64,000 nt of DNA from Gemmataceae bacterium (lineage in GTDB: Bacteria; Planctomycetota; Planctomycetia; Gemmatales; Gemmataceae): assembly GCA_019636445.1 (NCBI GenBank), contig JAHBXO010000003.1, positions 62,001 through 126,000 on the forward strand, given 5' to 3'. A model generated the notes under the pieces. The model was not told the DNA's origin and did no database searches. It saw nothing but the letters and a program-made list of their open reading frames with translations. Below are positions 17,247-25,543 of this stretch, piece after piece. How positions within the stretch are numbered: the first letter of the stretch is position 1; each line of letters begins with the position of its first letter. A program made the position numbers and the translations under genes.

Positions 17247-18139
17247 TTCTTCACTGACAGAAGTGCCTCTTTGAACTGATTGGCCGTGGAGAACCGATCG
17301 ACGGGTTCGCGGGCCACCGATTTCGTCAGAACTTCGCATATGTCATCGTCGAGATGCGGGGCCAGTTCCTTCGGCTTGCGCGGCGGAGTGTTGAGACGAC
17401 GACGCAGATTCTCCTCGGACGAAACCGACCGCTCCCAGGGCAGATGCCCCGTGATCATTTCGAAGGCGGTCACGCCCAATGCGAACAGATCGACCCGGTG
17501 GTCGGTCCGGCTGCGCTTGACGATCTCGGGCGCGAGAATGTCGACAGTGCCCGTTCGGTTACCGGGCTGACAGAATGCCGGCGTATAGGGAATCGTTAGG
17601 CCGAAGTCGATCAACTTGACGACGCCTTCCTTGTCCACCATCACGTTGCGCGGGCAGAGGTCGCGGTGGAGGTATTTCGAGTCGTGCAGGTATTGCACGG
17701 CATCACAGAGTTGGGCGAGGTACGGGATGCGATTGCCGTTCAGGGCGATGTTTTTCGTCTCGATCAGGTAGTTCAATCCCAACCCGTCGATCCACTCCAT
17801 GACGAGATATGGTTCCCCCGTCGTCGTCAGACCGAACTCGTAGCTGCGGACGCAATTCGGGTGGTTCAGGGCCATGCAGATCTCGCCTTCGGGCGGTTTC
17901 ACGAGGCCGAGTTGCGTGAAGCGTTGTTCGAAGCGGAGCGTTTTCTCCTTGTCCATGAGCTTGAGGCAGACGGAGCGGCCGAGGGTCTTGTCGTAGGCCT
18001 GGAAGACCTTCGACATGCTCCCCTGGCCGGTGCGCCCGCGCAAATCCCATCGCTTGGCGAAGTCGGCGCGTTTCATCCCCTTGGTGTTGATACCGGGCTT
18101 CTTGGCCTTGCCGCCGAAGAGATTGCCAAACAGTCCCAC
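17234..18139 (-). CDS. Soluble Ser/Thr protein kinase
   Basis: 301 residues comprising almost only a Hanks-type kinase domain (about 28-295). It has a Gly-rich loop GRTGQGSMSKVF, Lys60 in VCLKLMD, catalytic loop YLHRDLCPRNVMV, DFG in LIDFGLT, and the activation segment ending GTVDILAPEI. The catalytic loop has Leu-Cys-Pro instead of the usual Ile/Val-Lys-Pro, so the lysine two residues after HRD is replaced, although Asp and Asn are kept. There is no transmembrane segment or C-terminal sensor domain, so it is cytoplasmic. Substrates are unknown. Convergent with rsmE. Confidence 0.88.
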   Translation of the reverse strand: MGLFGNLFGGKAKKPGINTKGMKRADFAKRWDLRGRTGQGSMSKVFQAYDKTLGRSVCLKLMDKEKTLRFEQRFTQLGLVKPPEGEICMALNHPNCVRSYEFGLTTTGEPYLVMEWIDGLGLNYLIETKNIALNGNRIPYLAQLCDAVQYLHDSKYLHRDLCPRNVMVDKEGVVKLIDFGLTIPYTPAFCQPGNRTGTVDILAPEIVKRSRTDHRVDLFALGVTAFEMITGHLPWERSVSSEENLRRRLNTPPRKPKELAPHLDDDICEVLTKSVAREPVDRFSTANQFKEALLSVKNQTL

Positions 18140-18299
18140 GCGCCTCTCCCGGACGGGAAGGTTGAACGTTCCGATTCATTGTAACCGATTTTCGGATTGC
18201 GTCGTTGTCGGACGCGGGGAATGACCGTGGATTCACTCCGGGTCGCTTCGCCCAACCGGACCGACGGGAAGAATGGAGCGTCATCCCGAAAGGTCCCGC

Positions 18300-19196
18300 A
18301 TGGCGCTCTCGGAACTGGTATCGGATATCCTGGCCTTCCGCACCTATCTTCGCGCCGAGCGGGGAATGGCCGCGAACACCGTGATCGCCTACGGTCACGA
18401 TCTCGACCGCTATGCGGGGTGGGCTGCCACCATCCGTTTGGCGGACTACACGGCCCCGACACTATCCGACCTTTCTCGCTATCTGGGTTTCCTGCACGAC
18501 GAACGACTCGCCGCGCCGAGCATCGCCCGACATCTGGTCTCGCTCAAGATGTTTTATCGCTTCCTTCGGCTCGAAGAGCGGGCGAATCCGTCGGCGGTCG
18601 AACTGCTCGGCTCGCCCAAGCTCTGGGAGCGTGTGCCGCAGGTGCTCTCGCCGGAGAGCGTCGACGCTTTGCTCGCCAGTCCGCGTGCGGCCGACCGTTT
18701 CTTCCTCCGGAACCGTGCATTGCTCGAGACCCTCTACGCCACCGGTTGCCGGGCATCCGAGGTCGTGGGATTGCGGATTCGCGACCTGTATCTGGATTCG
18801 GCGTTCTGCAAGTGCACGGGGAAAGGGAATAAGCAGCGCGTGGTACCTTTGGGTCGGCCCGCCGTGAATGCCCTCCGAGGATACCTCGACGAGGGCCGAT
18901 CCACCGCGCGGGACGGCGAGGAATTTGTCTTTGTCAGCCGCAGTGGTCGGCCATTGAGCCGCATCGACCTCTGGATGCTCGTCAAGAAGCATTGCCGTCG
19001 TGCCGGGCTTCCGACGAGCGTCAGCCCGCACACGCTCCGGCACAGTTTCGCGACGCATCTGCTTGCGGGGGGAGCCGACTTGCGGACGGTCCAGGAATTG
19101 CTCGGCCATTCCTCCATCCGCACCACGCAACACTACACCCATGTGGACCGGAAACGGCTGAAGGAACTCCACAAGAAATTCCATCCTCGCGGATGA
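18300..19196 (+). CDS. xerD: Tyrosine recombinase XerD
   Basis: 298 residues from the ATG at 18300 (MALSELVSDILAFRTYL), chosen because AAAGG lies seven bases upstream and the N-terminus then aligns with XerD; an ATG at 18273 would add nine residues. The core-binding domain has the typical RAERGMAANTVIAYGHDL. Catalytic residues: Arg in ATGCRASEV, Lys in GKGNKQRVV, HxxR in SPHTLRHSFATHLL, His in LGHSS, Tyr in TQHYTHV. Works with XerC at the dif site to resolve chromosome dimers. Confidence 0.92.
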   Translation: MALSELVSDILAFRTYLRAERGMAANTVIAYGHDLDRYAGWAATIRLADYTAPTLSDLSRYLGFLHDERLAAPSIARHLVSLKMFYRFLRLEERANPSAVELLGSPKLWERVPQVLSPESVDALLASPRAADRFFLRNRALLETLYATGCRASEVVGLRIRDLYLDSAFCKCTGKGNKQRVVPLGRPAVNALRGYLDEGRSTARDGEEFVFVSRSGRPLSRIDLWMLVKKHCRRAGLPTSVSPHTLRHSFATHLLAGGADLRTVQELLGHSSIRTTQHYTHVDRKRLKELHKKFHPRG

Positions 19197-19198
19197 AC

Positions 19199-19229
19199 AA
19201 AAAAGGCCCGCGGAGATCATCCGCGGGCC
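19199..19229 (-). terminator. Intrinsic terminator of the alpha/beta-hydrolase-fold gene
   Basis: A perfect 10-bp stem (19205-19214 with 19220-19229), five-base loop GATCA. Read on the minus strand it is followed by six Ts (complement of 19199-19204), 23 bases after the stop at 19252. It may also slow xerD transcription from the other side. Confidence 0.85.
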
Positions 19230-19251
19230 GGTCGCGAATCGGCGTCCGTCG

Positions 19252-20352
19252 TCAATTCCCGAAGGATGCGATGTTGATCTTCAGCGGTTCGGTGTATTCG
19301 CGAGTAATGCGGACCTTCTTGCGGCGGAACTCCTCCATCTTGTCGAGGAACTCGACGATCAGCTTTTCGGTGCCGAGCGTATCGTCCTTGCCGAGAAGGC
19401 CGACGCCCTTCAGGTCGGTACCCTTTCGTTCGCGGATGTAGGTGGAATCGAGCTTTTCGAGTTTACCCCGACCGGCCGAAACCATGATCTGGTCGTTGAA
19501 ATACTTGCTGTTCCGTTGTCCTTCGCTGTCTTTCTCACCGTAGACGAAGAGCATCGGGGTTTCCTTCCGCATGTCGCCATCGATGCCGCGGCCGTGGGTG
19601 GACACCCAGTTCTTCATCGCGGAAGTGCTGAAACCCTTCATTGTTTTGGGAGACAGCCAGACCGCGCCGCCGTAATCGCGACCGGCAGGCGAATTGCCAG
19701 CGGCGATGGCCTGATTCGCGGTGACCCAGAATTTCTGGGCATTGAGGAATCCCATAGGTTTCTTTTGTTCGCGGTGCCATTCGGTGGCGAGGAAAAGCAT
19801 ACCGAGGGTGGCGGCGTCGCCGTCGCCGATCAGGTACGTCGAACTGGTATTGACCTGACCGTCATCGTTCATCTTGTCGAGGTGATTGCGGACGGCGGCC
19901 AGGTCGTACACCATTTGCGGGTAGTAGCTCGACTTGGACTTGAAGTCCTTTTCATCGATCGTGTCCCGGGGCGGACGTCGGTTCGCGCCCGGTAGCGTGG
20001 TGTTGAGTTGCTCGCGCCAGAACTTTTCGGGGATGATGTCCTTGCTCTTGCCGTGGCCGCGGAAATCGAAGCGGATGGTATGGTAGCCCTTCTTGGCGAG
20101 GGTCCGCGCCAGGCCGTCCCAATCCCCCTTCGTGGGATCGGTAAAAGGCTCGTGGATGAGCATGACGCAAGAACCGTTTTTGCTGTTCGTCGCCTTGTAG
20201 AAGATGCCGCGGAGTTTCACGCCGTCGGCGGTTTCGATGAGTTCGTCAGTCGGATCGTTCGGGTTTTGCGTTCGGCCGGTCGGGGCGCTCTGGAGGAACA
20301 TGGCGGCGGCGAGCGCGGTGAACGCGAACGAAAGGAACAGGCGTCGTCGCAT
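19252..20352 (-). CDS. Secreted alpha/beta-hydrolase-fold protein lacking nucleophile
   Basis: 366 residues with a signal peptide (about 1-29). The fold is recognisable: VMLIHEPF (oxyanion region), YHTIRFDFRGHGKS, a nucleophile-elbow strand YLIGDGDAATLG, and LFVYGEKDSEG at the acid position. The elbow reads G-D-G-D-A, so the catalytic Ser/Cys/Asp position is Gly. The expected C-terminal His region reads GVGLLGKDD with no His. It therefore looks like a non-catalytic member or one with a different mechanism, probably periplasmic. Followed by a good intrinsic terminator on its strand. Confidence 0.82.
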   Translation of the reverse strand: MRRRLFLSFAFTALAAAMFLQSAPTGRTQNPNDPTDELIETADGVKLRGIFYKATNSKNGSCVMLIHEPFTDPTKGDWDGLARTLAKKGYHTIRFDFRGHGKSKDIIPEKFWREQLNTTLPGANRRPPRDTIDEKDFKSKSSYYPQMVYDLAAVRNHLDKMNDDGQVNTSSTYLIGDGDAATLGMLFLATEWHREQKKPMGFLNAQKFWVTANQAIAAGNSPAGRDYGGAVWLSPKTMKGFSTSAMKNWVSTHGRGIDGDMRKETPMLFVYGEKDSEGQRNSKYFNDQIMVSAGRGKLEKLDSTYIRERKGTDLKGVGLLGKDDTLGTEKLIVEFLDKMEEFRRKKVRITREYTEPLKINIASFGN

Positions 20353-20497
20353 GGCTTGGCTCCCGGCGGAGAGTGTGGGCGGGGTTGCTGCAAAAGAAAA
20401 CGTTACTGGATGATACGTCGTTGGCGCGGGGATTACAAGCGATAGGGCCGCACGGTCGGCCTTGACCGTGTCTTCGACGCCGTGCTACACCGGATTT

Positions 20498-21505
20498 ATG
20501 CGGCTCACGAACGAATTGTGCACCATCGCTACTGCGCCACCGGCCGTCCGGCCCGCCGTATCCGTCTGTATCGCCAACTGGAATTGCTGCGAACTTCTGC
20601 ACGGCTGCCTCGTCTCGCTCTTTGAGGGCAACCAGGGAGTCCCGTTCGAGGTCATCGTCGTCGACAACGGCAGCACCGACGGTGCCGCCGAGATGGTTGC
20701 CGAGAAATTCCCGGAAGTCCGCCTCGTCCGAAATACTGACAATCGCGGCTTCAGCACCGCGAACAACCAGGCCGCCAATCTGGCACGGGGCGAATACCTG
20801 TTCTTCCTCAACAACGATACGATCGTCCCACCCCGCGCCCTCGCCGAACTCCTCGAATATTGCGCCAAGCATCCCGAAGCGGGCATGATCGGCCCGCGAC
20901 TCCGGGGCGGCGACGGCGAAGACCAGATTTCCTACCGCGCCAAACCGACGCTTGGTGCCCTGCTCCACCGCGTCGGCCTGCTCCGCTGGACCGGACTCTT
21001 CCGCAACGCCTACTACGACTACCGCAGAAACTCCTTCGTGGCCGACGGAGTCCGCACCGTCGACGTGCTCATGGGCGCCGCCGTCTTTCTTAGACGCGAT
21101 CTCTTCGAGGCCGCCGGCCGCTGGGACGAAACCTACCGTTTTGGTGGAGAGGACCTCGACCTCTCCACGCAGGTCGGTCGCCGCAAACCGCTCGTCTACG
21201 TTGGCGACGTGGAAATCATTCACTTCGGCCGCGTCGCCAGCCGGGCCAATGTTTCCTTCGCATCGCCGAACGTTGCCATCGGGTATGTGCACTATTTCCG
21301 CAAATGCGGCGTCGGCAACGGTCGGCTGCGATTGTACAAGTTCCTCGTTACGCTGGACGCACCGGTCCAGGGCGTGGCCAAGCTCGTCCAGGCCGGAGTC
21401 CGCCTGCTACGCGGCGACCGCGACCGCGCGGCCAAGAGCCGACTCGCCGCAGTTGGACACTGGCACTTCCTCGTCAACGATCTCGTCCGCTTCTGGCGCG
21501 CCTGA
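20498..21505 (+). CDS. Family 2 glycosyltransferase
   Basis: 335 residues from the ATG at 20498. A GT-A fold begins AVSVCIANWNCCELL and EVIVVDNGSTDGAAEM; the metal-binding motif is in LFFLNNDTIVP, and the acceptor/catalytic region is DVLMGAAVFLRRDLF with GGEDLDLS. This set matches rhamnosyltransferase-like GT2 enzymes that build surface polysaccharides. The C-terminal 90 residues are basic and amphipathic, suggesting membrane-surface association rather than spanning helices. It stands alone between the hydrolase-fold gene and the DUF1549 operon; donor and acceptor are unknown. Confidence 0.88.
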   Translation: MRLTNELCTIATAPPAVRPAVSVCIANWNCCELLHGCLVSLFEGNQGVPFEVIVVDNGSTDGAAEMVAEKFPEVRLVRNTDNRGFSTANNQAANLARGEYLFFLNNDTIVPPRALAELLEYCAKHPEAGMIGPRLRGGDGEDQISYRAKPTLGALLHRVGLLRWTGLFRNAYYDYRRNSFVADGVRTVDVLMGAAVFLRRDLFEAAGRWDETYRFGGEDLDLSTQVGRRKPLVYVGDVEIIHFGRVASRANVSFASPNVAIGYVHYFRKCGVGNGRLRLYKFLVTLDAPVQGVAKLVQAGVRLLRGDRDRAAKSRLAAVGHWHFLVNDLVRFWRA

Positions 21506-21522
21506 CCTCAAACCTTTGCAAA

Positions 21523-21551
21523 TTGAATTCGTATCTGAGTGCGGGTAAAGT
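21523..21551 (+). promoter_or_regulatory. Candidate sigma-70 promoter for the DUF1549/DUF1501 operon
   Basis: TTGAAT (21523-21528), a 17-base spacer and TAAAGT (21546-21551) lie 38 bases before the ATG at 21590. Motif match only. Confidence 0.42.
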
Positions 21552-21589
21552 GAGGAAAACCGCCGACGGCTCCTCACCGCGAACACCCC

Positions 21590-23881
21590 ATGCGCTCCAT
21601 AGCTTTGCTCTTCCTTCTCGCCGCAAAGGGATCGGCCGAACCGCCTCGAACCATCGACTTCGACCGCGATGTGCAGCCGATTCTCAAGACACACTGTCTG
21701 AACTGCCACGGATCGAAGGAGAAAGGCGGCCTGCGGCTGGACTCCGAGAAGGCCGCGAGCGCCGGGGGCAATTCCGGTGTGGTGATCCAGCCCGGTAAGG
21801 CGAGCGAGAGCGTGTTGCTCCACGCGGTGAGATCGAAGGATGCCGAAAAGGTCATGCCGCCGGGCGACGCAAAGAAGTTGAACGAAATGGAGATTGCAAC
21901 GTTGCGTGCCTGGATCGACCAGGGAGCCAAGTGGGGTACGACCGTCGAGACCATCGCCGCGAGATCGAACCATTGGTCATTCCAGCCGATCCGCAAACCG
22001 GTTGTGCCCGCGGGTGCGAATGCCGTCGATCACTTCATACGAGAGAAGCTGAAAACGGAGAAGCTGGCACCTTCGCCGGGCGCCGACAAAGCGACCCTGA
22101 TCCGCCGGTTGTCGCTGGACCTCACCGGCCTACCACCGACGTTCGCGGAGATCGACGCCTTCCTTGCGGATCAATCCGAAACCGCTTACGAGACGCTCGT
22201 CGATCGCCTGCTCGCCAGCCCGCACTACGGCGAGCGATGGGGGCGCCATTGGCTGGACATCGCCCGTTACGCGGACAGCGACGGCTACGAGAAGGACACC
22301 GGCCGGCCGTTCGCCTGGCGGTACCGAGAATGGGTGATCGGGGCACTGAACAAGGACCTGCCGTTCGACCAGTTCACGCGGGAGCAACTGGCGGGCGATC
22401 TGCTGCCGAACGCGACGATCGAGCAGAGGACCGCGACCGGCTTCCACCGGAACACGCTGACGAACAAGGAAGGCGGCGCCGACCAGGAGGAATTCCGCGT
22501 TGCCGCCGTCGCCGATCGCGTCAACACCACCGGCACCGCGTGGCTCGGCCTCACCGTCGGCTGTTGCCAGTGCCACGACCACAAGTACGACCCGATCAAC
22601 CAGCGCGAGTACTATCAGCTCTTCGCGTTCTTCAACTCAGATCGCGAGGTCGATCTCGACGCGCCGCTACCGGGCGAGTTGGAGAGAGTGAAAGAGGGAA
22701 CGAAAGTCACGCAGGCCGAGCGAGCGAAGCTGAAGGCGGCTGTCGAAGAAGCGAAGGAGAAGAATCTCTCGGCCTCCGAACTCGTGAAACGCGAGACGGC
22801 GCTGGCGTCGTTCGAAAAGAAGCAGGCGAGCGTTTCGAAAGTGCCGACACTCGCGCTTGGCAAGCCGCGCTCGACGAACGTGCTCATCCGTGGCGACTTC
22901 CTCCGAAAGGGAGTCGAGGTAAAACCCGGCACCCCTGGCGTGCTGCCGAAAGCGAAGGAATCGGCGAACCGCCTCGACCTCGCGAACTGGCTCGTTTCGA
23001 AGGAGAACCCCCTCACCCCACGCGTGATCGCGAACTGGGTCTGGGGCAAGTTCTTCGGCCGGGGAATCGTCGCGACGCCGGAGGACTTCGGCACACAGGG
23101 CCAGAAGCCGTCGCATCCGGAACTGCTCGATTGGCTTGCGATTCACTTTCGTGACGACCTCGGTTGGTCGCTCAAGAAACTGCACAAGACGATTGTGATG
23201 TCCGCGACCTACCGGCAATCGTCGGCCCAACGCAAGGATCTCCTCGAAAGCGACCCGCTGAACGTGCTGCTCGCGCGCCAATCCCGCCTCCGGCTCGAAT
23301 CGGAGATCGTGCGAGACTCGGCCCTCGCCGTCAGCGGCCTACTTAATCGCACCGTCGGCGGCCCGTCGATCCGCCCGCCGCAGCCGCCGGGCATCTCCGA
23401 ACTCACCTATGCCAACAGTGCCCGGTGGACCGAATCGAAGGGACCAGACCGCTACAAGCGCGGCCTCTACATCTGGTTCCAGCGCACCAGCCCATACCCG
23501 ATGCTGATGACCTTCGACGAACCCGAATCGAACGTTTGCACTGTCCGCCGCGAGCGATCGAACACGGCCCTGCAGGCGCTCACGGTGCTCAACGACGTCG
23601 TCTTCGTCGAGGCAGCCCAGGCTTTCGCGAAGCGTGTGCTGACGGAAGCGAAGGGCGACGCGATCGGCGGATACGCCTTCCTCTTGGCGCTCGGCCGGAA
23701 CTGGACGGAGCGCGAGGAATCGGCGATTCGCAAGCTCTTCACCGAACTGCGGACGCTCGCCAAGGCCGATCCGAAGCTGGCGAACTTCAAGATCGATGGC
23801 GTGCCCGCCGAGGATGCCGCCGCGTGGGTCGGCGTCTGCCGAGCCATCATGAACTTGGATGAATTTGTGACACGGGAGTGA
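21590..23881 (+). CDS. Planctomycete cytochrome protein PSCyt1-DUF1549-DUF1553
   Basis: 763 residues. A signal peptide (1-17) precedes a cytochrome-like PSCyt1 domain with the haem motif C36-LN-C39-H40. DUF1549 follows (from about 145; RRLSLDLTGLPPTFAEIDAFL) with a second CxxCH in CCQCHDHKYDPI, and then DUF1553 (from about 465; LANWLVSKENPLTPRVIANWVWG). This is the standard architecture of a large planctomycetal exported family of unknown function, possibly redox-linked polymer degradation. A lysine/glutamate-rich, probably coiled segment sits at about 365-415. It is followed directly by a DUF1501 gene whose ATG is three bases after the TGA. Confidence 0.93.
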   Translation: MRSIALLFLLAAKGSAEPPRTIDFDRDVQPILKTHCLNCHGSKEKGGLRLDSEKAASAGGNSGVVIQPGKASESVLLHAVRSKDAEKVMPPGDAKKLNEMEIATLRAWIDQGAKWGTTVETIAARSNHWSFQPIRKPVVPAGANAVDHFIREKLKTEKLAPSPGADKATLIRRLSLDLTGLPPTFAEIDAFLADQSETAYETLVDRLLASPHYGERWGRHWLDIARYADSDGYEKDTGRPFAWRYREWVIGALNKDLPFDQFTREQLAGDLLPNATIEQRTATGFHRNTLTNKEGGADQEEFRVAAVADRVNTTGTAWLGLTVGCCQCHDHKYDPINQREYYQLFAFFNSDREVDLDAPLPGELERVKEGTKVTQAERAKLKAAVEEAKEKNLSASELVKRETALASFEKKQASVSKVPTLALGKPRSTNVLIRGDFLRKGVEVKPGTPGVLPKAKESANRLDLANWLVSKENPLTPRVIANWVWGKFFGRGIVATPEDFGTQGQKPSHPELLDWLAIHFRDDLGWSLKKLHKTIVMSATYRQSSAQRKDLLESDPLNVLLARQSRLRLESEIVRDSALAVSGLLNRTVGGPSIRPPQPPGISELTYANSARWTESKGPDRYKRGLYIWFQRTSPYPMLMTFDEPESNVCTVRRERSNTALQALTVLNDVVFVEAAQAFAKRVLTEAKGDAIGGYAFLLALGRNWTEREESAIRKLFTELRTLAKADPKLANFKIDGVPAEDAAAWVGVCRAIMNLDEFVTRE

Positions 23882-23883
23882 CA

Positions 23884-25341
23884 ATGAACGAATTACCGGA
23901 TGCTCTCGCTCGCTCCCGCCGCGATTTTCTCGCCACGTCCGCCAACGGCGTCGGCCTCGTCGCGCTTGCGTCGATGCTGATGCATGATGGCCGACTCGAA
24001 GCCGACGAGCCGAAGCCACCGCACTTCGCCCCGAAGGCGAAGAACTGCATCTGCATTTACCTCGAAGGCGCACCCTCACAGATCGACCTGTTCGACCCGA
24101 AACCGAAACTCAACGAACTCCACAAGCAGAAGCTGCCGGAATCGTTCACGAAGAACGTCCGCTTCGCCTTCCTCCAGAAGGACACCGCGACAATCCTCGG
24201 CTGTCCGCGCACCTTCAAGAAGCACGGCCAGTGCGGCATGGACCTCTCCGACCTGCTGCCGCACCTCGCCACCTGCGTGGACGACATGGCGTTCGTCCGC
24301 TCCATGCACACCGAGGCGTTCAACCATCACCCCGGCCAACTCCTGATGAACACCGGCAGCACCATGTTCGGCCGGCCGAGCATGGGAAGCTGGTTCAACT
24401 ACGGCCTCGGCAGCGTCGCCAGGAACCTGCCCGGCTACGTCGTCCTCTCGGCCGGTCGCGGCACCTCCGGCGGCACGTCCAACTGGGGCAGCGGCTTCCT
24501 CCCCTCCAGCTACGCCGGCACGCTCTTCCGCAACACCGGCGACCCCGTGCTGAACCTCTCGAACCCGGCCGGTCTCTCGGATGCCATGCAAGCGAAGACG
24601 ATCGAGGCCGTGCGCGACCTCAACGGCATCCGCCACGCCGCTATCGGCGACCCGGAGATCGAGAGCCGCATCGCCGCGTACGAACTCGCCTACAAGATGC
24701 AGACCGCCGCGCCGGAACTGATCGACCTGTCGAAGGAAGACAAGAAGACACTCGACGAGTACGGCCTCGACCGCGAAGAGCCGGAGATCAAGGCCAGCCG
24801 CGGCGGCGGAAAGGGGCAATTCCGCCAGTTCGCCACGAACTGCCTGCTCGCCCGCCGGCTCGTCGAGCGCGGCGTGCGCTTCGTCTCGCTCTTCCACGCG
24901 AGCTGGGACCACCACTCGAACCTTGACGCCGAGCTGAAGCACAACTGCCTCATGGCTGACCAGCCAGTCGCGGCGCTGCTCAAGGATCTGAAGCGCCGCG
25001 GCCTGCTCGACAGCACGATGGTCCTCTGGCTCAGCGAGTTCGGCCGCACGCCGCTCGGCGAGAACCGCAACGGCAACCCGAACGTCACCGGCCGCGACCA
25101 CCACCCGTTCTGCTTCACGATCTGGATGGCCGGCGGCGGCATCAAGGGCGGAACGGTGCTCGGCAAGACCGACGAACTCGGTTGGAACGTCGTCGAGAAT
25201 CCGGTCCACATCAACGATCTGCACGCCACGATCCTGCACCAGTTCGGCCTCGATCACAAAAAGCTGACCTATCGCTTCCAGGGCCGCGATTTCCGCCTGA
25301 CCGACGTGGCGGGCAAAGTCGTGAAGCCATTGATCGCTTGA
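23884..25341 (+). CDS. DUF1501 protein with twin-arginine signal
   Basis: 485 residues from the ATG at 23884; an in-frame GTG six bases earlier overlaps the previous stop. The N-terminus SRRDFLATSANGVGLVAL is a Tat signal. The body belongs to DUF1501, an alkaline-phosphatase/sulfatase-superfamily relative, with LEGAPSQIDLFDPKP, FVRSMHTEAFNHHPGQ, FHASWDHHSNL, WLSEFGRTP and GRDHHPF supplying Asp/His residues in positions expected for metal binding. It is translated directly after its DUF1549/DUF1553 partner, the usual planctomycetal pairing. The two probably act in one periplasmic process. Confidence 0.93.
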   Translation: MNELPDALARSRRDFLATSANGVGLVALASMLMHDGRLEADEPKPPHFAPKAKNCICIYLEGAPSQIDLFDPKPKLNELHKQKLPESFTKNVRFAFLQKDTATILGCPRTFKKHGQCGMDLSDLLPHLATCVDDMAFVRSMHTEAFNHHPGQLLMNTGSTMFGRPSMGSWFNYGLGSVARNLPGYVVLSAGRGTSGGTSNWGSGFLPSSYAGTLFRNTGDPVLNLSNPAGLSDAMQAKTIEAVRDLNGIRHAAIGDPEIESRIAAYELAYKMQTAAPELIDLSKEDKKTLDEYGLDREEPEIKASRGGGKGQFRQFATNCLLARRLVERGVRFVSLFHASWDHHSNLDAELKHNCLMADQPVAALLKDLKRRGLLDSTMVLWLSEFGRTPLGENRNGNPNVTGRDHHPFCFTIWMAGGGIKGGTVLGKTDELGWNVVENPVHINDLHATILHQFGLDHKKLTYRFQGRDFRLTDVAGKVVKPLIA

Positions 25342-25390
25342 ACGCAGCGGGAACTTCAATGAGGCGCGTCGTCTGCCAAAGCGGAATTAC

Positions 25391-25524
25391 CCCCCCTCTC
25401 CCCCGGCTTTGCGGGGGAGAGGGTCGGGGTGAGGGCCGAGGGCTTTCGACAAGACGGCAAGCAACTGCATTCCCCAAGACCCCCTCACCCTATCCCTCTC
25501 CCCCGCAAAGCCGGGGGAGAGGGG
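25391..25524. repeat. Double hairpin in inverted orientation (element D)
   Basis: Two perfect 11-bp hairpins (25394-25423 and 25494-25523), each CCCTCTCCCCC / GGGGGAGAGGG around an eight-base loop (GGCTTTGC and its complement GCAAAGCC). They start exactly 100 bases apart and the whole element is also an inverted repeat, with GTGAGGG and CCCTCAC extensions facing inwards. It fills most of the gap between the DUF1501 and serine-hydrolase genes. Confidence 0.92.
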
Positions 25525-25543
25525 ACCAAACCCAGGCACCTCC

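Noticed and set aside
25391..25524. Possible short CRISPR-like array (two similar hairpins spaced 100 bases).
   Set aside because: Only two copies in opposite orientation, no regular spacers, no cas genes; it is an inverted-repeat element.
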